DNA of 60,628 nucleotides. Source: Acetobacteraceae bacterium (GTDB taxonomy: Bacteria; Pseudomonadota; Alphaproteobacteria; Acetobacterales; Acetobacteraceae). How positions within the stretch are numbered: position 1 is the stretch's first letter; every line of letters starts with the position of its first letter. This document shows positions 15,909 through 26,457 of this stretch, in pieces. Position numbers and translations under genes: made by a program. The notes under the pieces are model-generated. The model searched no databases and was not told the DNA's origin. It saw nothing but the letters and a program-made list of their open reading frames with translations. The stretch is from positions 1 to 60,628 of the forward strand of contig JAMXLO010000135.1 of the NCBI GenBank assembly GCA_024280945.1. The letters are read 5' to 3'.

Positions 15909-16204
15909 ACGACCGCAGCGCTGCGAGAGTTTTGCAGGCTCTACGTCCAAGACTTTGACGTGGTTTTCGAGCGCGATACTGACCCAATCGATCTGTTCTG
16001 CCAGCAACACAGCAGGCGGGTCCAGGAAGAGCTTCTCGATGACCTGAGAGGTTTTTGTGCAGATGTCCTGGCGGGAAGAAGATCCCTCCGCGATCTTGTG
16101 AGCATGGGTCTGGAGCATATGCCGGGCGACGAACAGCATCCGCAAAAAGCTGGCTTCCGCAATTGGTCAAATACCTCGAGGCGAGAATAGCAGCGCCCAA
16201 GTAA
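15909..16204 (+). pseudogene. CdiI-like immunity gene, copy 3, start lost and frameshifted
   Basis: This segment repeats copy 1 almost base for base (LREFCRLYVQDFDVVFE, DPIDLFCQQHSR, LLDDLRGFCADVLAGRRSL; about eight substitutions over residues 5-80). The start codon aligns with ACG at 15909-15911, and two extra bases in an A-run near 16143-16150 shift the frame before the conserved WLPQLVKYLE end, which survives in the other frame up to TAA 16202-16204. A GTG at 15960 could start a shortened product. Similarity to copy 1 continues about 15 bases past the stop (AACGTGCTGCGA), indicating a DNA duplication rather than convergence. Confidence 0.62.
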
Positions 16205-16378
16205 CGTGCTGCGATCACGTCGGTTTGCACGTTGCTGCACCCTGCAGACCTGGTTATTCGTTCGAGCACGCAGTCGGCTAACGCTGCGGGCGCAGGGCAG
16301 GAAGACGGTTGCTCGATACGCCAGCCTCACGCACCATGCATGTAGCCGGTCTGCACATGACAATCGGACGATATCGCC

Positions 16379-17854
<1,476 letters not shown>

Positions 17855-17868
17855 GCCGCCGCCGTCCT

Positions 17869-19500
17869 ATGGCAGCATATACGCACATCATTGTCGGCGC
17901 CGGCTCCGCGGGTTGCACCCTGGCCTGTCGGCTGACAGAGGATCCGGATACGCGGGTGCTGCTGTTGGAGGCAGGCGCCTGGGATCGCGACCCGCACATT
18001 CATATCCCACTGCTCTGGCCACGCATGTTTCTCAGGCAGAGGAACGACTGGGGATTCTTCACGGAACCCGAGGCCAGGATGGGCGGACGGCGAATAGAGG
18101 TGGCCCGCGGCAAGGTGATAGGCGGATCGTCGTCCACCAATGCCATGGCCTATGTACGGGGTCATCGTGCCGACTACGATCGCTGGGCCGCCGGTGGCCT
18201 GCCCGACTGGGCCTATGCCCATGTGCTTCCCTACTTCCGCCGCCAGGAAGCCTGGGAGGGTGGTACAAATGCCTGGCGCGGCGGCGACGGGCCTCTGACG
18301 ACGCGCTTCAGCCGGTATGAGGATGCGTTGATCGACGCCTTCATGGCGTCCGGAGAGGCGGCCGGACATCCGATCACCGAGGACTACAACGCGGCCCGCC
18401 AAGAGGGTTTCGGCCGCTGGCAATGCACCATCCGCGGCGGGCGGCGATGCAGTGCGGCCGATGCGTACTTGCGACCGGCCCGGCAGCGCCACCGGATCGA
18501 TGTCGTGACAGGCGCGCTGGTCAGCAGGGTGTTGTTCGAAAGCCGACGCGCCGTCGGTGTCGAGTATCTGCAACAGGGCAAACGACAGACCGTCCGCGCC
18601 GAGAGAGAAACGATACTGGCGGCGGGCGTCATCGGTTCGCCCCACCTGCTGATGCTGTCAGGCATCGGCGACCCCGAAGTGCTCTCGCGCCATGCCATCG
18701 AGGTTCGTGCCCCGCTTCGCGGGGTCGGGCAGAACCTGCAGGACCACATGTCGTCGCCTGTCGTCTACGCCCGTCGCGGCAACGGGCCGCTGCATCGGCA
18801 TATGCGCGCCGACCGCATCGCCGTCGATTTGGCACGGGTGAAGCTGACGGGCACCGGGATCGCCGGCGATATCCCTGCTGGCGCGATGGCATTTCTGAAC
18901 AGCGGAGCCGGCAGCAATGTACCCGACGTGCAGTTCCTGTTCATTGCCGCGCCGATGACCGCAGGACCGTATTTCACACCGTTCGTCAGGCCTTACCAGG
19001 ACGGCTTCTCCTGCCGGGCCGTCCTGTTGCGACCGGAAAGCCGCGGGCATCTGCGACTCGCCTCCGCCGATCCCGCGGTTCCGCCGCGCATTGTTGCCAA
19101 CTTCCTCGCGACGGATCGGGACCGGGCGGTGCTGCGCGCGGGCCTGCGAATGGCGCGCGATGTCGGTCGACAGAAGGCGTTGCAACCGTTCGTTGCCGCT
19201 GAGATAGCGCCTGCTCCGGACGACTGGTCGGACGCCGGCCTCGACGCTCACATCGCTATGAGCGGCATCACGGTGCACCATCCTCTCGGCACCTGCCGGA
19301 TGGGCGCTGACGGCGACGAAACGGCCGTGGTCGATGGCGAATTGCGCGTACGTGGAGTGGAAGACCTTCGGGTGATCGACGCGTCGGTCATGCCGGACCT
19401 CATCGGCGGCAACATCAACGCAGCAGTGATCATGATCGCCGAAAAGGCATCCGACCTGCTGCGCGGCAGGCCACCGCTTCCGGCTGCAACGAGCGCGTGA
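17869..19500 (+). CDS. GMC-family oxidoreductase
   Basis: This 543-residue flavoprotein starts THIIVGAGSAGCTLACRLTED (shown in part: IIVGAGSAGCTLACRL) and contains ARGKVIGGSSSTNAMAYVRG (signature 1), LAAGVIGSPHLLMLSGIG (signature 2) and the catalytic VHHPLGTCRMG and GNINAAVIMIAEK. It is of the choline/alcohol dehydrogenase class but only distantly similar to the GMC enzyme at 8319-9923. It lies 14 bases after zwf with only a weak, distant AGGAGG, so it may be expressed by read-through from zwf. A GC-rich hairpin follows its stop. Substrate unknown. Confidence 0.9.
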   Translation: MAAYTHIIVGAGSAGCTLACRLTEDPDTRVLLLEAGAWDRDPHIHIPLLWPRMFLRQRNDWGFFTEPEARMGGRRIEVARGKVIGGSSSTNAMAYVRGHRADYDRWAAGGLPDWAYAHVLPYFRRQEAWEGGTNAWRGGDGPLTTRFSRYEDALIDAFMASGEAAGHPITEDYNAARQEGFGRWQCTIRGGRRCSAADAYLRPARQRHRIDVVTGALVSRVLFESRRAVGVEYLQQGKRQTVRAERETILAAGVIGSPHLLMLSGIGDPEVLSRHAIEVRAPLRGVGQNLQDHMSSPVVYARRGNGPLHRHMRADRIAVDLARVKLTGTGIAGDIPAGAMAFLNSGAGSNVPDVQFLFIAAPMTAGPYFTPFVRPYQDGFSCRAVLLRPESRGHLRLASADPAVPPRIVANFLATDRDRAVLRAGLRMARDVGRQKALQPFVAAEIAPAPDDWSDAGLDAHIAMSGITVHHPLGTCRMGADGDETAVVDGELRVRGVEDLRVIDASVMPDLIGGNINAAVIMIAEKASDLLRGRPPLPAATSA

Positions 19501-19513
19501 CAGCGCAGAAAAT

Positions 19514-19544
19514 CGGCCCGGCCGCCGGGAGGGTGGCCGGGCCG
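19514..19544 (+). terminator. GC-rich hairpin after the GMC gene
   Basis: CGGCCCGGCC (19514-19523) and GGCCGGGCCG (19535-19544) form a perfect ten-base stem with an 11-base loop, 13 bases after the stop codon. No T-run follows, so it is a stabilising 3' hairpin or weak terminator. Confidence 0.5.
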
Positions 19545-19649
19545 CAAGGGAAGGTCCGGGTTGACCTGGGCCACTGGCCCATCGGCGAACGCGGGTGTTG
19601 GGGCAGCGCACGCCGATGCCGCAGTCATCGCATGTTCCCGCGGCCGCCT

Positions 19650-19667
19650 CTGTGAGATGGCTCACAG
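19650..19667. promoter_or_regulatory. CRP/FNR-like palindrome CTGTGA-N6-TCACAG (second copy)
   Basis: CTGTGAGATGGCTCACAG has the same arms as the site at 6808-6825. It lies between two convergent gene ends (GMC at 19500 and the monooxygenase at 19682), not in a promoter region, so a regulatory role is doubtful. Confidence 0.35.
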
Positions 19668-19681
19668 GTGACCATGAAAAT

Positions 19682-21043
19682 TCAGCGGCGACAGGTTGCG
19701 GCAGGATGGCTCGGCGGGAGGCGTGCGCTGGCTCCGAACAGTTTCTCGCGCAACGTGCCCTCGGCATAGCCGCGCTTCATCACTCCGCGCGACTGCAGCT
19801 CGGGCACAACCATTGCGATAAAATCCTCGACACATTCGGGGATAACAGTGCGCGACAGGTTGAAACCATCCACGTCGGCCTCGTCAACCCACGCCTGCAA
19901 TTGGTCCGCCACGCTGGACGGCGAGCCAACGATTGGTGCCTGGCGGCTCCCGAGCACCATCATCTGCAGCAGCTTGCGCAAGGTCCATTCGGTACCTTGG
20001 CTGCGGACGGTGATCGCCTCAAGGTTGGAGCGCAGCGCGTTGGTGGGGACGAAGCGGATCGGCTCGTCAGGGCTGTAGCGGGAGAAATCAACGCCGACCG
20101 ACGCCGAATAATGGGCGAGTGCGCCTTCCGAGCTGGCATATTCGCGATACGCCGCGAGCTTGTCCTGCGCTTCGGCCTCGGTAGGCGCGACCACAGCCGT
20201 GGCACCGACGAAGAACTTGATGTCGTAGGGATCGCGTCCCGCAGCTTTGGCACGCGCACGGATGTCCGCCACGATCTCGCGCACGTTGTGACGGAACTGG
20301 CCGTTGACGAAGATGCATTCGGCGTGGCGTGCAGCAAAGGCGCGCCCACGTTCGGAAGCGCCAGCCTGGTACAGTACCGGCGTACGCTGCGGCGATGGCT
20401 CGGAGAGATGGATCGCGTCCACTTTGTAGTGCTGCCCATGGTGCTGCACGCGGTGGATGCGTGACGGATCGGCGTAACGCCTCGCGTCACGGTCGCGCAG
20501 TACAGCACCGTCCTCCCAGCTCGCTTCCCAAAGCTGGTAGACGACCTCCATGTATTCCTCAGCCAGGTCATAGCGGCGGTCGTGTTCCGGCTGCTCGGCG
20601 AAGCCCATGCCGCGCGCCGCGCTGTCGAGATAGCCGGTCACGATGTTCCATCCGATGCGGCCCTTGGTCAGATGGTCGAGCGTCGACATGCGGCGGGCGA
20701 ATGTGTAGGGCGCTTCATAGGTCAGGTTGCAGGTGACGCCGAAGCCAAGGTTTCGGGTGGCGTAGGCCATCGCCGGAACCAGCAGCAGCGGATCGTTCAC
20801 CGGGATCTGCACCGCGTTGCGGATCGAGGCGTCCGGCGAGGCGTGAAACACGTCATAGACGCCGAGGATGTCGGCGAGGAACAAGCCGTCGAACAGGCCG
20901 CGTTCGAGTGTCTGAGCAAGGGACACCCAGTGTTCCAGGTCGGTGTAGTGCATCGAGCGGTCGCGGGGATGCGCCCACATGCCGTGCTGGATGTGACCGA
21001 CGCAGTTCATGTCGAAGGCGTTAAGGCGAATCTCGCGAGGCAT
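19682..21043 (-). CDS. NtaA/SnaA/DszA-type flavin-dependent monooxygenase
   Basis: The 453-residue protein belongs to the long LLM branch (nitrilotriacetate monooxygenase component A, SnaA, DszA). Indicators are LNAFDMNCVGHIQHGMW at the N-terminus, SLAQTLERGLFDGLFLAD, RMSTLDHLTKGRIGWNIVTGYLDSA (quoted in part: TKGRIGWNIVTGYLDSA) and the substrate-proximal VLYQAGASERGRAFAARHAE. It uses FMNH2 supplied by a separate reductase, which is not adjacent here although a nitroreductase-family flavoprotein lies at 22510. Typical substrates are N- or S-containing organics; the actual one is unknown. ATG at 21043; the upstream 110 bases contain half of a CTGGAT...GATGAC repeat arm. Confidence 0.9.
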   Translation of the reverse strand: MPREIRLNAFDMNCVGHIQHGMWAHPRDRSMHYTDLEHWVSLAQTLERGLFDGLFLADILGVYDVFHASPDASIRNAVQIPVNDPLLLVPAMAYATRNLGFGVTCNLTYEAPYTFARRMSTLDHLTKGRIGWNIVTGYLDSAARGMGFAEQPEHDRRYDLAEEYMEVVYQLWEASWEDGAVLRDRDARRYADPSRIHRVQHHGQHYKVDAIHLSEPSPQRTPVLYQAGASERGRAFAARHAECIFVNGQFRHNVREIVADIRARAKAAGRDPYDIKFFVGATAVVAPTEAEAQDKLAAYREYASSEGALAHYSASVGVDFSRYSPDEPIRFVPTNALRSNLEAITVRSQGTEWTLRKLLQMMVLGSRQAPIVGSPSSVADQLQAWVDEADVDGFNLSRTVIPECVEDFIAMVVPELQSRGVMKRGYAEGTLREKLFGASARLPPSHPAATCRR

Positions 21044-21153
21044 GCCACAGGTCCCTTTGCAATGCCCTGGATACTCGCTTTCGCGAGTATGACGATGGGG
21101 AGCGTATGACGAAGGGACGCTATGGCGAAGAGGGTGCGTGCCGAGGCGGCCGG

Positions 21154-22413
21154 TTATGGGAACAGACCGCGGGTGTTCTTGGCACTGCGCACCTTCTCGA
21201 CGCCGATCGCCATCGCTGCGTTGCGATGAGAAATACCGTCGTGCTCAACACGGCGCATCACCTGCATGAAGGCACGATCGAGGACGTGATAGAGCTTGCT
21301 CATTACCTCGGCTTCGTCCCAGAAGAATTGCTGCAGGTCCTGCACCCACTCGAAATAGCTGACAACGACGCCGCCGGCATTGCACAGAATATCCGGAATG
21401 ACGAATATCTCGTCACGGCGCCGATCCAGCACTTCGTCGGCGTCGGGTGTCGTCGGGCCGTTCGCCGCCTCGGCCAGCACGCGGCACTGCAGGCGCGCAG
21501 CCACCGATGCATCGATCACGCGCTCCACCGCCGCTGGAACCAATATGTCGCATTTCTGCACCAGCAATTCGCGCGCGTCGAACGACAGCTGATTGGAGAA
21601 GCCGGCGAGCACTCCATGCTTCTGTGCATGCTTCAGCAACGCCTCGGTATCGAGGCCACGTGGGTCGAAATAGCACGCGGTATGATCCGATACGCCGATC
21701 AGCTTCACGCCCCAGTTTGCCAAAGTCTCGACCGTGTGGCTGCCGACATTGCCGAAACCCTGCACGATCGCGGTGGTACCGGCCGGTTGCGTCTTCAGGC
21801 GCTCCAGCACACGCCCGATCAGAAACGCGGCCCCGCGTCCGGTTGCCTCCCGCCTGCCCTCGGTGCCGCCGGACGCGACCGGCTTGCCGGTGACAATCTC
21901 TGTCACCGTACGGCCCTGGTACATGGAGTAGGTGTCCATGAACCATGCCATGACCTGCTCGTTGGTTCCCATATCGGGCGCCATCACATCGGTATGCGGA
22001 CCGACGAAAGGGATCATCTCCTGCATATAGCGACGCGACAGGTTCTCCAGCTCACGAGGTGACAGCGCACGCGGGTCAACGGTGACGCCGCCCTTCGCGC
22101 CGCCGTAGGGAAGGCCGGCCAACGCGCACTTCCAGCTCATCCAGATCGCCAGCGCCGCCACCTCACCGATATCGACGCTGAGTGCGAAGCGGGTGCCGCC
22201 CTTCGTGGGCCCTAAGGTCAGATGGTGCTGAACGCGGTAGCCCTGAAATACGGCGAGTTTGCCGTCATCGAGGTGAATCGGGCAGGACACGACAACGGCG
22301 CGTTTGGGATACAGCAGGCGGTCGCGTTCATCGCGGGGGATCTCCAGGTGGTCTGCAATCACCTGGAATTGCTGCCGGGCCATCTCGAAAACCGGGCCCG
22401 AATAGATCGTCAT
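21154..22413 (-). CDS. Glu/Leu/Phe/Val dehydrogenase, probably glutamate dehydrogenase
   Basis: The 419-residue protein is of the hexameric GDH class. Seen are LTLGPTKGGTRF, CALAGLPYGGAKGGVTVDP with the catalytic Lys in GGAKGG, PFVGPHTDVMAPDMGT and the NAD(P) site VQGFGNVGS. It interconverts glutamate and 2-oxoglutarate plus ammonium; cofactor preference cannot be settled by eye. The start MTIYSGPVFEMA at 22413 is chosen because AGGAGA precedes it; the frame runs 89 codons further upstream across the divergent nitroreductase start but without family similarity. It is divergent to the nitroreductase gene with a 96-base spacer. Confidence 0.92.
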   Translation of the reverse strand: MTIYSGPVFEMARQQFQVIADHLEIPRDERDRLLYPKRAVVVSCPIHLDDGKLAVFQGYRVQHHLTLGPTKGGTRFALSVDIGEVAALAIWMSWKCALAGLPYGGAKGGVTVDPRALSPRELENLSRRYMQEMIPFVGPHTDVMAPDMGTNEQVMAWFMDTYSMYQGRTVTEIVTGKPVASGGTEGRREATGRGAAFLIGRVLERLKTQPAGTTAIVQGFGNVGSHTVETLANWGVKLIGVSDHTACYFDPRGLDTEALLKHAQKHGVLAGFSNQLSFDARELLVQKCDILVPAAVERVIDASVAARLQCRVLAEAANGPTTPDADEVLDRRRDEIFVIPDILCNAGGVVVSYFEWVQDLQQFFWDEAEVMSKLYHVLDRAFMQVMRRVEHDGISHRNAAMAIGVEKVRSAKNTRGLFP

Positions 22414-22509
22414 CAGCAGTCTCCTGACTGGACGGCAGCCTCCCCTGCAGCTTGCCTCGTTTCGGTGGGTCGGGAATGATCGACCGATCCATGTTATCTG
22501 GAGAACGAA

Positions 22510-23328
22510 GTGTCGTACGCAAGCTCTTTGTTGAGCCGGCGCAACCGCGATGGCGTGCTGGCGCCGCCGACGCAGTGGAACGAGGTGCTGCAGACCATCC
22601 TCAACCACCGTTCGGTACGCGGGTTCCTGCCTGACCAGCTGCCCGACGGTACCCTGGAACTGCTGGTTGCGGCTGCACAATCGGCGTCCAGCTCATCCAA
22701 TCTGCAATTCTGGAGCGTTGTTGCAGTGCAGGAGAGCGCACGGAAATCACGCCTCGCCGAGTTGGCCGGGCAGCAGCAGTTCATCCGTGATGCACCGCTG
22801 CTGCTGGTGTGGCTCGCCGATTTGTCGCGACTCGACCGGATCGCGGCGGAGCGACAGGCGCAAGTGGATGGCACGCACTATGTCGAGGAGTTCATCGTCG
22901 GCGTGGTGGATGCGGCGCTGGCGGCACAGAGCGCGCTCATTGCCGCGGAGTCGCTTGGTCTGGGCGGCGTCTATATTGGTGCGATGCGCAATCTCCCGGA
23001 ACGGATTGCCGCGGAACTCGGATTGCCGCCGCACGTATTCGCGGTGTTCGGCATGTCGATCGGCTATCCCGACTCGGCGCGGCCCACCGACATCAAGCCG
23101 CGGCTACCGCAGTCGGTGGTGCTGCACCGCGAGCAGTATTCCACCGCGCCTCGCGATGCGGAAATCGCGGGTTACGACGCGACGATCCGCGAGTTCCAGG
23201 CCGAACAAGGCATGAAGGCGATCGACTGGACACAGCAGTGCATCAATCGGGTGAAGGACGCTGCCGCGCTGCGCGGCCGTGACCGGATGCGTGAGGCACT
23301 GCGCAACCTGGGGTTCGAACTGCGGTAG
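22510..23328 (+). CDS. nitroreductase-family FMN oxidoreductase (NfsA-like)
   Basis: The 272-residue protein starts at GTG 22510 and shows the nitroreductase fold signature: ILNHRSVRGFLPDQLPDGTLELL (in part: NHRSVRGFLPDQLPDG) for FMN contact, AAAQSASSSSNLQFWSVV, and ESLGLGGVYIGAMRN. The size and the C-terminal extension after PRLPQSVVLHRE resemble NfsA/FRP-type NADPH flavin or nitro reductases. It might supply reduced flavin to the luciferase-like monooxygenases nearby, but that is inference. It is divergent to glutamate dehydrogenase and followed by an inverted-repeat pair. Confidence 0.88.
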   Translation: MSYASSLLSRRNRDGVLAPPTQWNEVLQTILNHRSVRGFLPDQLPDGTLELLVAAAQSASSSSNLQFWSVVAVQESARKSRLAELAGQQQFIRDAPLLLVWLADLSRLDRIAAERQAQVDGTHYVEEFIVGVVDAALAAQSALIAAESLGLGGVYIGAMRNLPERIAAELGLPPHVFAVFGMSIGYPDSARPTDIKPRLPQSVVLHREQYSTAPRDAEIAGYDATIREFQAEQGMKAIDWTQQCINRVKDAAALRGRDRMREALRNLGFELR

Positions 23329-23342
23329 TGCCGGCTCCGTCC

Positions 23343-23420
23343 GTCATTCCCGCGAAAGCGGGAATCCAGCCGCTCCACTCCACTGCCGCTGGGCTGGATC
23401 CCCGCTTTCGCGGGGATGAC
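23343..23420. repeat. paired inverted repeat, CCCGCGAAAGCGGG core (copy 1)
   Basis: Two 28-base arms, 23343-23370 and 23393-23420, are inverted repeats of each other at 26 of 28 positions. Each arm has its own internal palindrome. The same element occurs at 50363-50442. It lies between the convergent nitroreductase and GFA genes, a typical REP/BIME position. Confidence 0.85.
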
Positions 23421-23445
23421 GATGCTGCGCGGTACTCGCCGGCGA

Positions 23446-23949
23446 TCAGCCTTCCGGCGGACGCCAGTCTGGCGGGGTGTCGTGATCCGGATGCTGGAAG
23501 TTGACCATGTGACTCAGGTCCTCGGGTGGACTGCCCTCGCTGGTTGGACGTGCCGGCAGGCTGGCGAGCACCGTTGGGTCAAAATTCGCCAGCCGGCTTT
23601 CGATGCCATCGACCTGGGTCAGCTGCGGCACACCCGGTGTATCGAGACTGCCGACCGTAATGCTGATCGAATCCGGCCGCTTGACGTAGGCAAAATAGAG
23701 CGGCGTGCCGCAGCGGGGACAGAAGCCACGCTCGGCAGCAGATGAGCTGCGGAACCTGCCCGGCGTACCGCGCGTCCAGGCGAAGTTCGCGAGCCGCACA
23801 TTTGCCCAGGGCTTGAACGGGCCGCCGACCGCCTTCTGACACATGCGGCAGTGGCAGATACCGACGCGGTCCGGCTGAGCATAGAACGCATAGCGAATCG
23901 CCCCACACTGGCAACCGCCTGTCAGCACCGGCTGGCGTTGTTCGCTCAT
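23446..23949 (-). CDS. GFA-family (glutathione-dependent formaldehyde-activating-like) zinc protein
   Basis: The 167-residue protein carries the Mss4-like zinc motifs of the GFA family: GGCQCGAIRYAF, then CHCRMCQKAVGG, and FCPRCGTPLYF. Family members bind zinc and some promote adduct formation between formaldehyde and glutathione, but most have unknown roles, so no enzymatic claim is made. ATG 23949 follows a GAGG site. The C-terminal part is proline-rich. It is convergent with the nitroreductase gene and divergent to the box operon. Confidence 0.88.
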   Translation of the reverse strand: MSEQRQPVLTGGCQCGAIRYAFYAQPDRVGICHCRMCQKAVGGPFKPWANVRLANFAWTRGTPGRFRSSSAAERGFCPRCGTPLYFAYVKRPDSISITVGSLDTPGVPQLTQVDGIESRLANFDPTVLASLPARPTSEGSPPEDLSHMVNFQHPDHDTPPDWRPPEG

Positions 23950-24125
23950 CGGGACCTCGTCGTTGGTGCGTGTTCCCGATGGTGTGCATGAGCGCGTCCA
24001 GCCGTCGAGAGAGCCGGCGCGCAATCGCGAACACGGTTCGGCGACCCGACTGAACCTCACGGATCGTTTCGGGCTGTCGCCCCCTCTCCTGTGGTCGTCT
24101 ATGATGTGATCACAGGAGGTGGCGG

Positions 24126-25700
24126 ATGTCCGGCAACGGCAATGCGATCGACTACTTCGTGGATCGCCATGAACGTGAAGGCAGGGGTGGCTCGACGGCG
24201 TTCCGCGATGCTTGGCGAACGCTGACCTACGGTGAATTGGCGGAGGCAACGCGGCGCTTTGCCGGAGCGCTGCGGGATGCCGGCGTGGCGCGCGAGCGGC
24301 GCGTCGCCATGCTGCTGCTCGATACGGTGGATTTCCCGATTGCCTTCTGGGGTGCCATTCGTGCGGGTGTCGTGCCCGTTCCGATCAATACGCTGCTGAC
24401 GCACGACGTGATCGGCTACATCCTGGCTGACAGCCGCGCTGAAGCCCTGGTAATTTCGGCGTCGCTGGTCGAAGCACTTCTGCCAGTACTTCACAGCATC
24501 GCTGAGCTGCGGCAGGTCATCGTTGCGCAGCCGGACGGCGGCACGTTTGGTTTCATTGACGATGACCGAGCGGTCGCATTCGCCGATTTCCTTGCCGGCG
24601 GCGATCCGGTGACTGCGACCGCGATGACGCCGCCAGACGAGGTGGCGTTCTGGCTGTATTCTTCGGGGTCGACCGGGGCGCCGAAGGGTGTGAGGCATGT
24701 GCATGGCAGCCTGCGGGCCACGGCCGATACGTATGGCGCGCAGGTGCTGCAGATCCGCCCGGACGACCTGATGTTGTCGGTGGCGAAGGCGTTCCATGCC
24801 TATGGGCTTGGCAACAGCATGACGTTCCCGATGTCGGCCGGCGCTTCTGCCGCATTGCTGCCTGACCGGCCGACGCCGGACGCGGTGATCGACACGATGC
24901 AGCGGCACCAGCCGACACTGTTCGCCGGCGTCCCCACCCTGTTTGCCGCGATGCTGGCCAATCCACGCATCGGGCCTGGTGCTGGCTCGGATCGCCTGCG
25001 GCGCTGCATTTCGGCCGGCGAGGCGTTGCCTGCGGAGATCGGCCGCCGCTGGGCCGAGATGGTCGGCGTCGACATTCTCGATGGCATCGGTTCCACCGAG
25101 ATGCTGCACATCTTCGTGTCGAACCGGTCCGACGACATCCGCTATGGCACGTCGGGCAAGCCGGTGCCTGGCTACGAGGCGGTGATCCTGGACGAACACG
25201 GCCATCGCGTGGCGAATGGCGAGGCGGGTGAACTGGTGGTGCGCGGACCGTCGGCGGCGGAAGGTTACTGGCACCAGCGCGAGAAGTCGCGGCGCACCTT
25301 CCGGGGGGAGTGGACGCACACCGGCGACACCTATATCCGCGACCAGGACGGCTACTTCCGCTTCTGCGGCCGCACCGATGAGATGCTGAAGGTGAGCGGG
25401 GTCTGGGTATCGCCGTTCGAGGTCGAAGAGGCGCTGGTGTCGCATCCCTCCGTGCTGGAGGCGGCGGTGGTGGGTGCGCAGGACCGCGACGGCCTGACCA
25501 AGCCCAAGGCATTCGTCGTGCTGCAGGAGGCGGCGCGGCAACAGGACACGGAGACAGTGAAGGAACTGCTGAAGACGCACGTGAAGGAGAGGATCGGCGT
25601 GTGGAAGTATCCGCGGTGGATCGAGTTCGTTGACGGTCTGCCGAAGACCGCCACGGGCAAGATCCAGCGCTTCCGGTTGCGCGATGATCATCGACCATAA
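24126..25700 (+). CDS. benzoate-CoA ligase family protein
   Basis: The 524-residue AMP-forming ligase has the P-loop-like motif LYSSGSTGAPKGVRH (about residues 176-190), the A5 motif DGIGSTEMLHIFVSNR, GDTYIRDQDGYFRFCGRTDEMLK (in part: GYFRFCGRTDEMLKVSG) and the C-terminal catalytic Lys in PKTATGKIQRF. Length and motif wording match benzoate-CoA ligases (BclA/BadA type). It activates benzoate or a substituted benzoate with ATP and CoA. AGGAGG lies just before ATG 24126. It heads an operon containing BoxC and BoxB, which strongly supports benzoate as substrate class. The next gene overlaps its end by 17 bases. Confidence 0.88.
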   Translation: MSGNGNAIDYFVDRHEREGRGGSTAFRDAWRTLTYGELAEATRRFAGALRDAGVARERRVAMLLLDTVDFPIAFWGAIRAGVVPVPINTLLTHDVIGYILADSRAEALVISASLVEALLPVLHSIAELRQVIVAQPDGGTFGFIDDDRAVAFADFLAGGDPVTATAMTPPDEVAFWLYSSGSTGAPKGVRHVHGSLRATADTYGAQVLQIRPDDLMLSVAKAFHAYGLGNSMTFPMSAGASAALLPDRPTPDAVIDTMQRHQPTLFAGVPTLFAAMLANPRIGPGAGSDRLRRCISAGEALPAEIGRRWAEMVGVDILDGIGSTEMLHIFVSNRSDDIRYGTSGKPVPGYEAVILDEHGHRVANGEAGELVVRGPSAAEGYWHQREKSRRTFRGEWTHTGDTYIRDQDGYFRFCGRTDEMLKVSGVWVSPFEVEEALVSHPSVLEAAVVGAQDRDGLTKPKAFVVLQEAARQQDTETVKELLKTHVKERIGVWKYPRWIEFVDGLPKTATGKIQRFRLRDDHRP

Positions 25701-26457
25701 GTACCTGGAGACGCGGTGGTGGGGGCCGCGGCCAGAGGAGGCACCCACGCTCGTGCTGTTGCACGAGGGGCTTGGCTGCATTGCATTATGGCGCGATTTC
25801 CCTGACGTGCTGGCAGAGGCGACCGGCTGCGGCTTGTTCGCCTTTTCGCGCTTCGGCTATGGCGGCTCCGATCCTGTGAGCCTGCCGCGGCCGATGACCT
25901 ATATGCACGATGAGGCGATCGAGGTGCTGCCACGGGTGCTCGATGCAGCTTATGTGCGGCGTGCCGTGCTGATCGGGCATTCCGATGGGGGGTCGATCGC
26001 GGCGATTCATGCCGGCGTGGTGCATGATCCGCGCGTGGCCGGCGTGGTGATGATCGCCGCGCATTTCTTCGTCGAGGACGTGAATATCGCCGCGATCCGC
26101 GCGATCAGGGACACCTATGCGACCGGTGATCTGCGCGCGCGGTTGGCGCGCTATCACCGCGATGTCGATGTCGCATTCCGTGGCTGGAACGACGCCTGGC
26201 TCGATCCACGGTTTCGCGACTTCGACATCACAGAGCAGGTGTCGCGGATCGAAGTGCCGGTGCTTGCGCTGCAAGGCACTGACGACCCGTACGGCACTGA
26301 CGGACAGCTGCGCGTATTGAAACGCGTGGCGATGTGTCCAGTGGAGACGCGGCCGATCGCAGGTGCCCGTCATGCTCCGCATCTTGAGGCGCAGCAGGCG
26401 ACCCTGGACGCCGTCGTGCCGTTCGTGCGCAACATTCTGATGGTGCCAGCCGCATGA
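25684..26457 (+). CDS. alpha/beta hydrolase in the box operon
   Basis: A 257-residue alpha/beta hydrolase with the oxyanion region LLHEGLGC, the nucleophile elbow IGHSDGGS (Ser about residue 101), an acid in GTDDPYGT and a C-terminal His in ARHAPHLE. ATG 25684 overlaps the ligase stop by 17 bases, and its own stop overlaps the BoxC start (ATGA). It is therefore translationally coupled inside the benzoyl-CoA operon. It may be a thioesterase or lactonase clearing dead-end CoA esters, or may hydrolyse an ester precursor to benzoate; this is inference from context. Confidence 0.85.
   Translation: MIIDHKYLETRWWGPRPEEAPTLVLLHEGLGCIALWRDFPDVLAEATGCGLFAFSRFGYGGSDPVSLPRPMTYMHDEAIEVLPRVLDAAYVRRAVLIGHSDGGSIAAIHAGVVHDPRVAGVVMIAAHFFVEDVNIAAIRAIRDTYATGDLRARLARYHRDVDVAFRGWNDAWLDPRFRDFDITEQVSRIEVPVLALQGTDDPYGTDGQLRVLKRVAMCPVETRPIAGARHAPHLEAQQATLDAVVPFVRNILMVPAA

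Noticed and set aside
12028-16378. prophage or integrative element explanation for the low-GC island
   Set aside because: No integrase, attachment repeats, tRNA gene or phage structural gene is seen; toxin/immunity cassette remnants explain the content better.
24099-25781. 560-residue minus-strand frame opposite the benzoate-CoA ligase
   Set aside because: Mirror frame of a gene with complete ligase motifs; composition is His/Arg-rich and no domain is seen.
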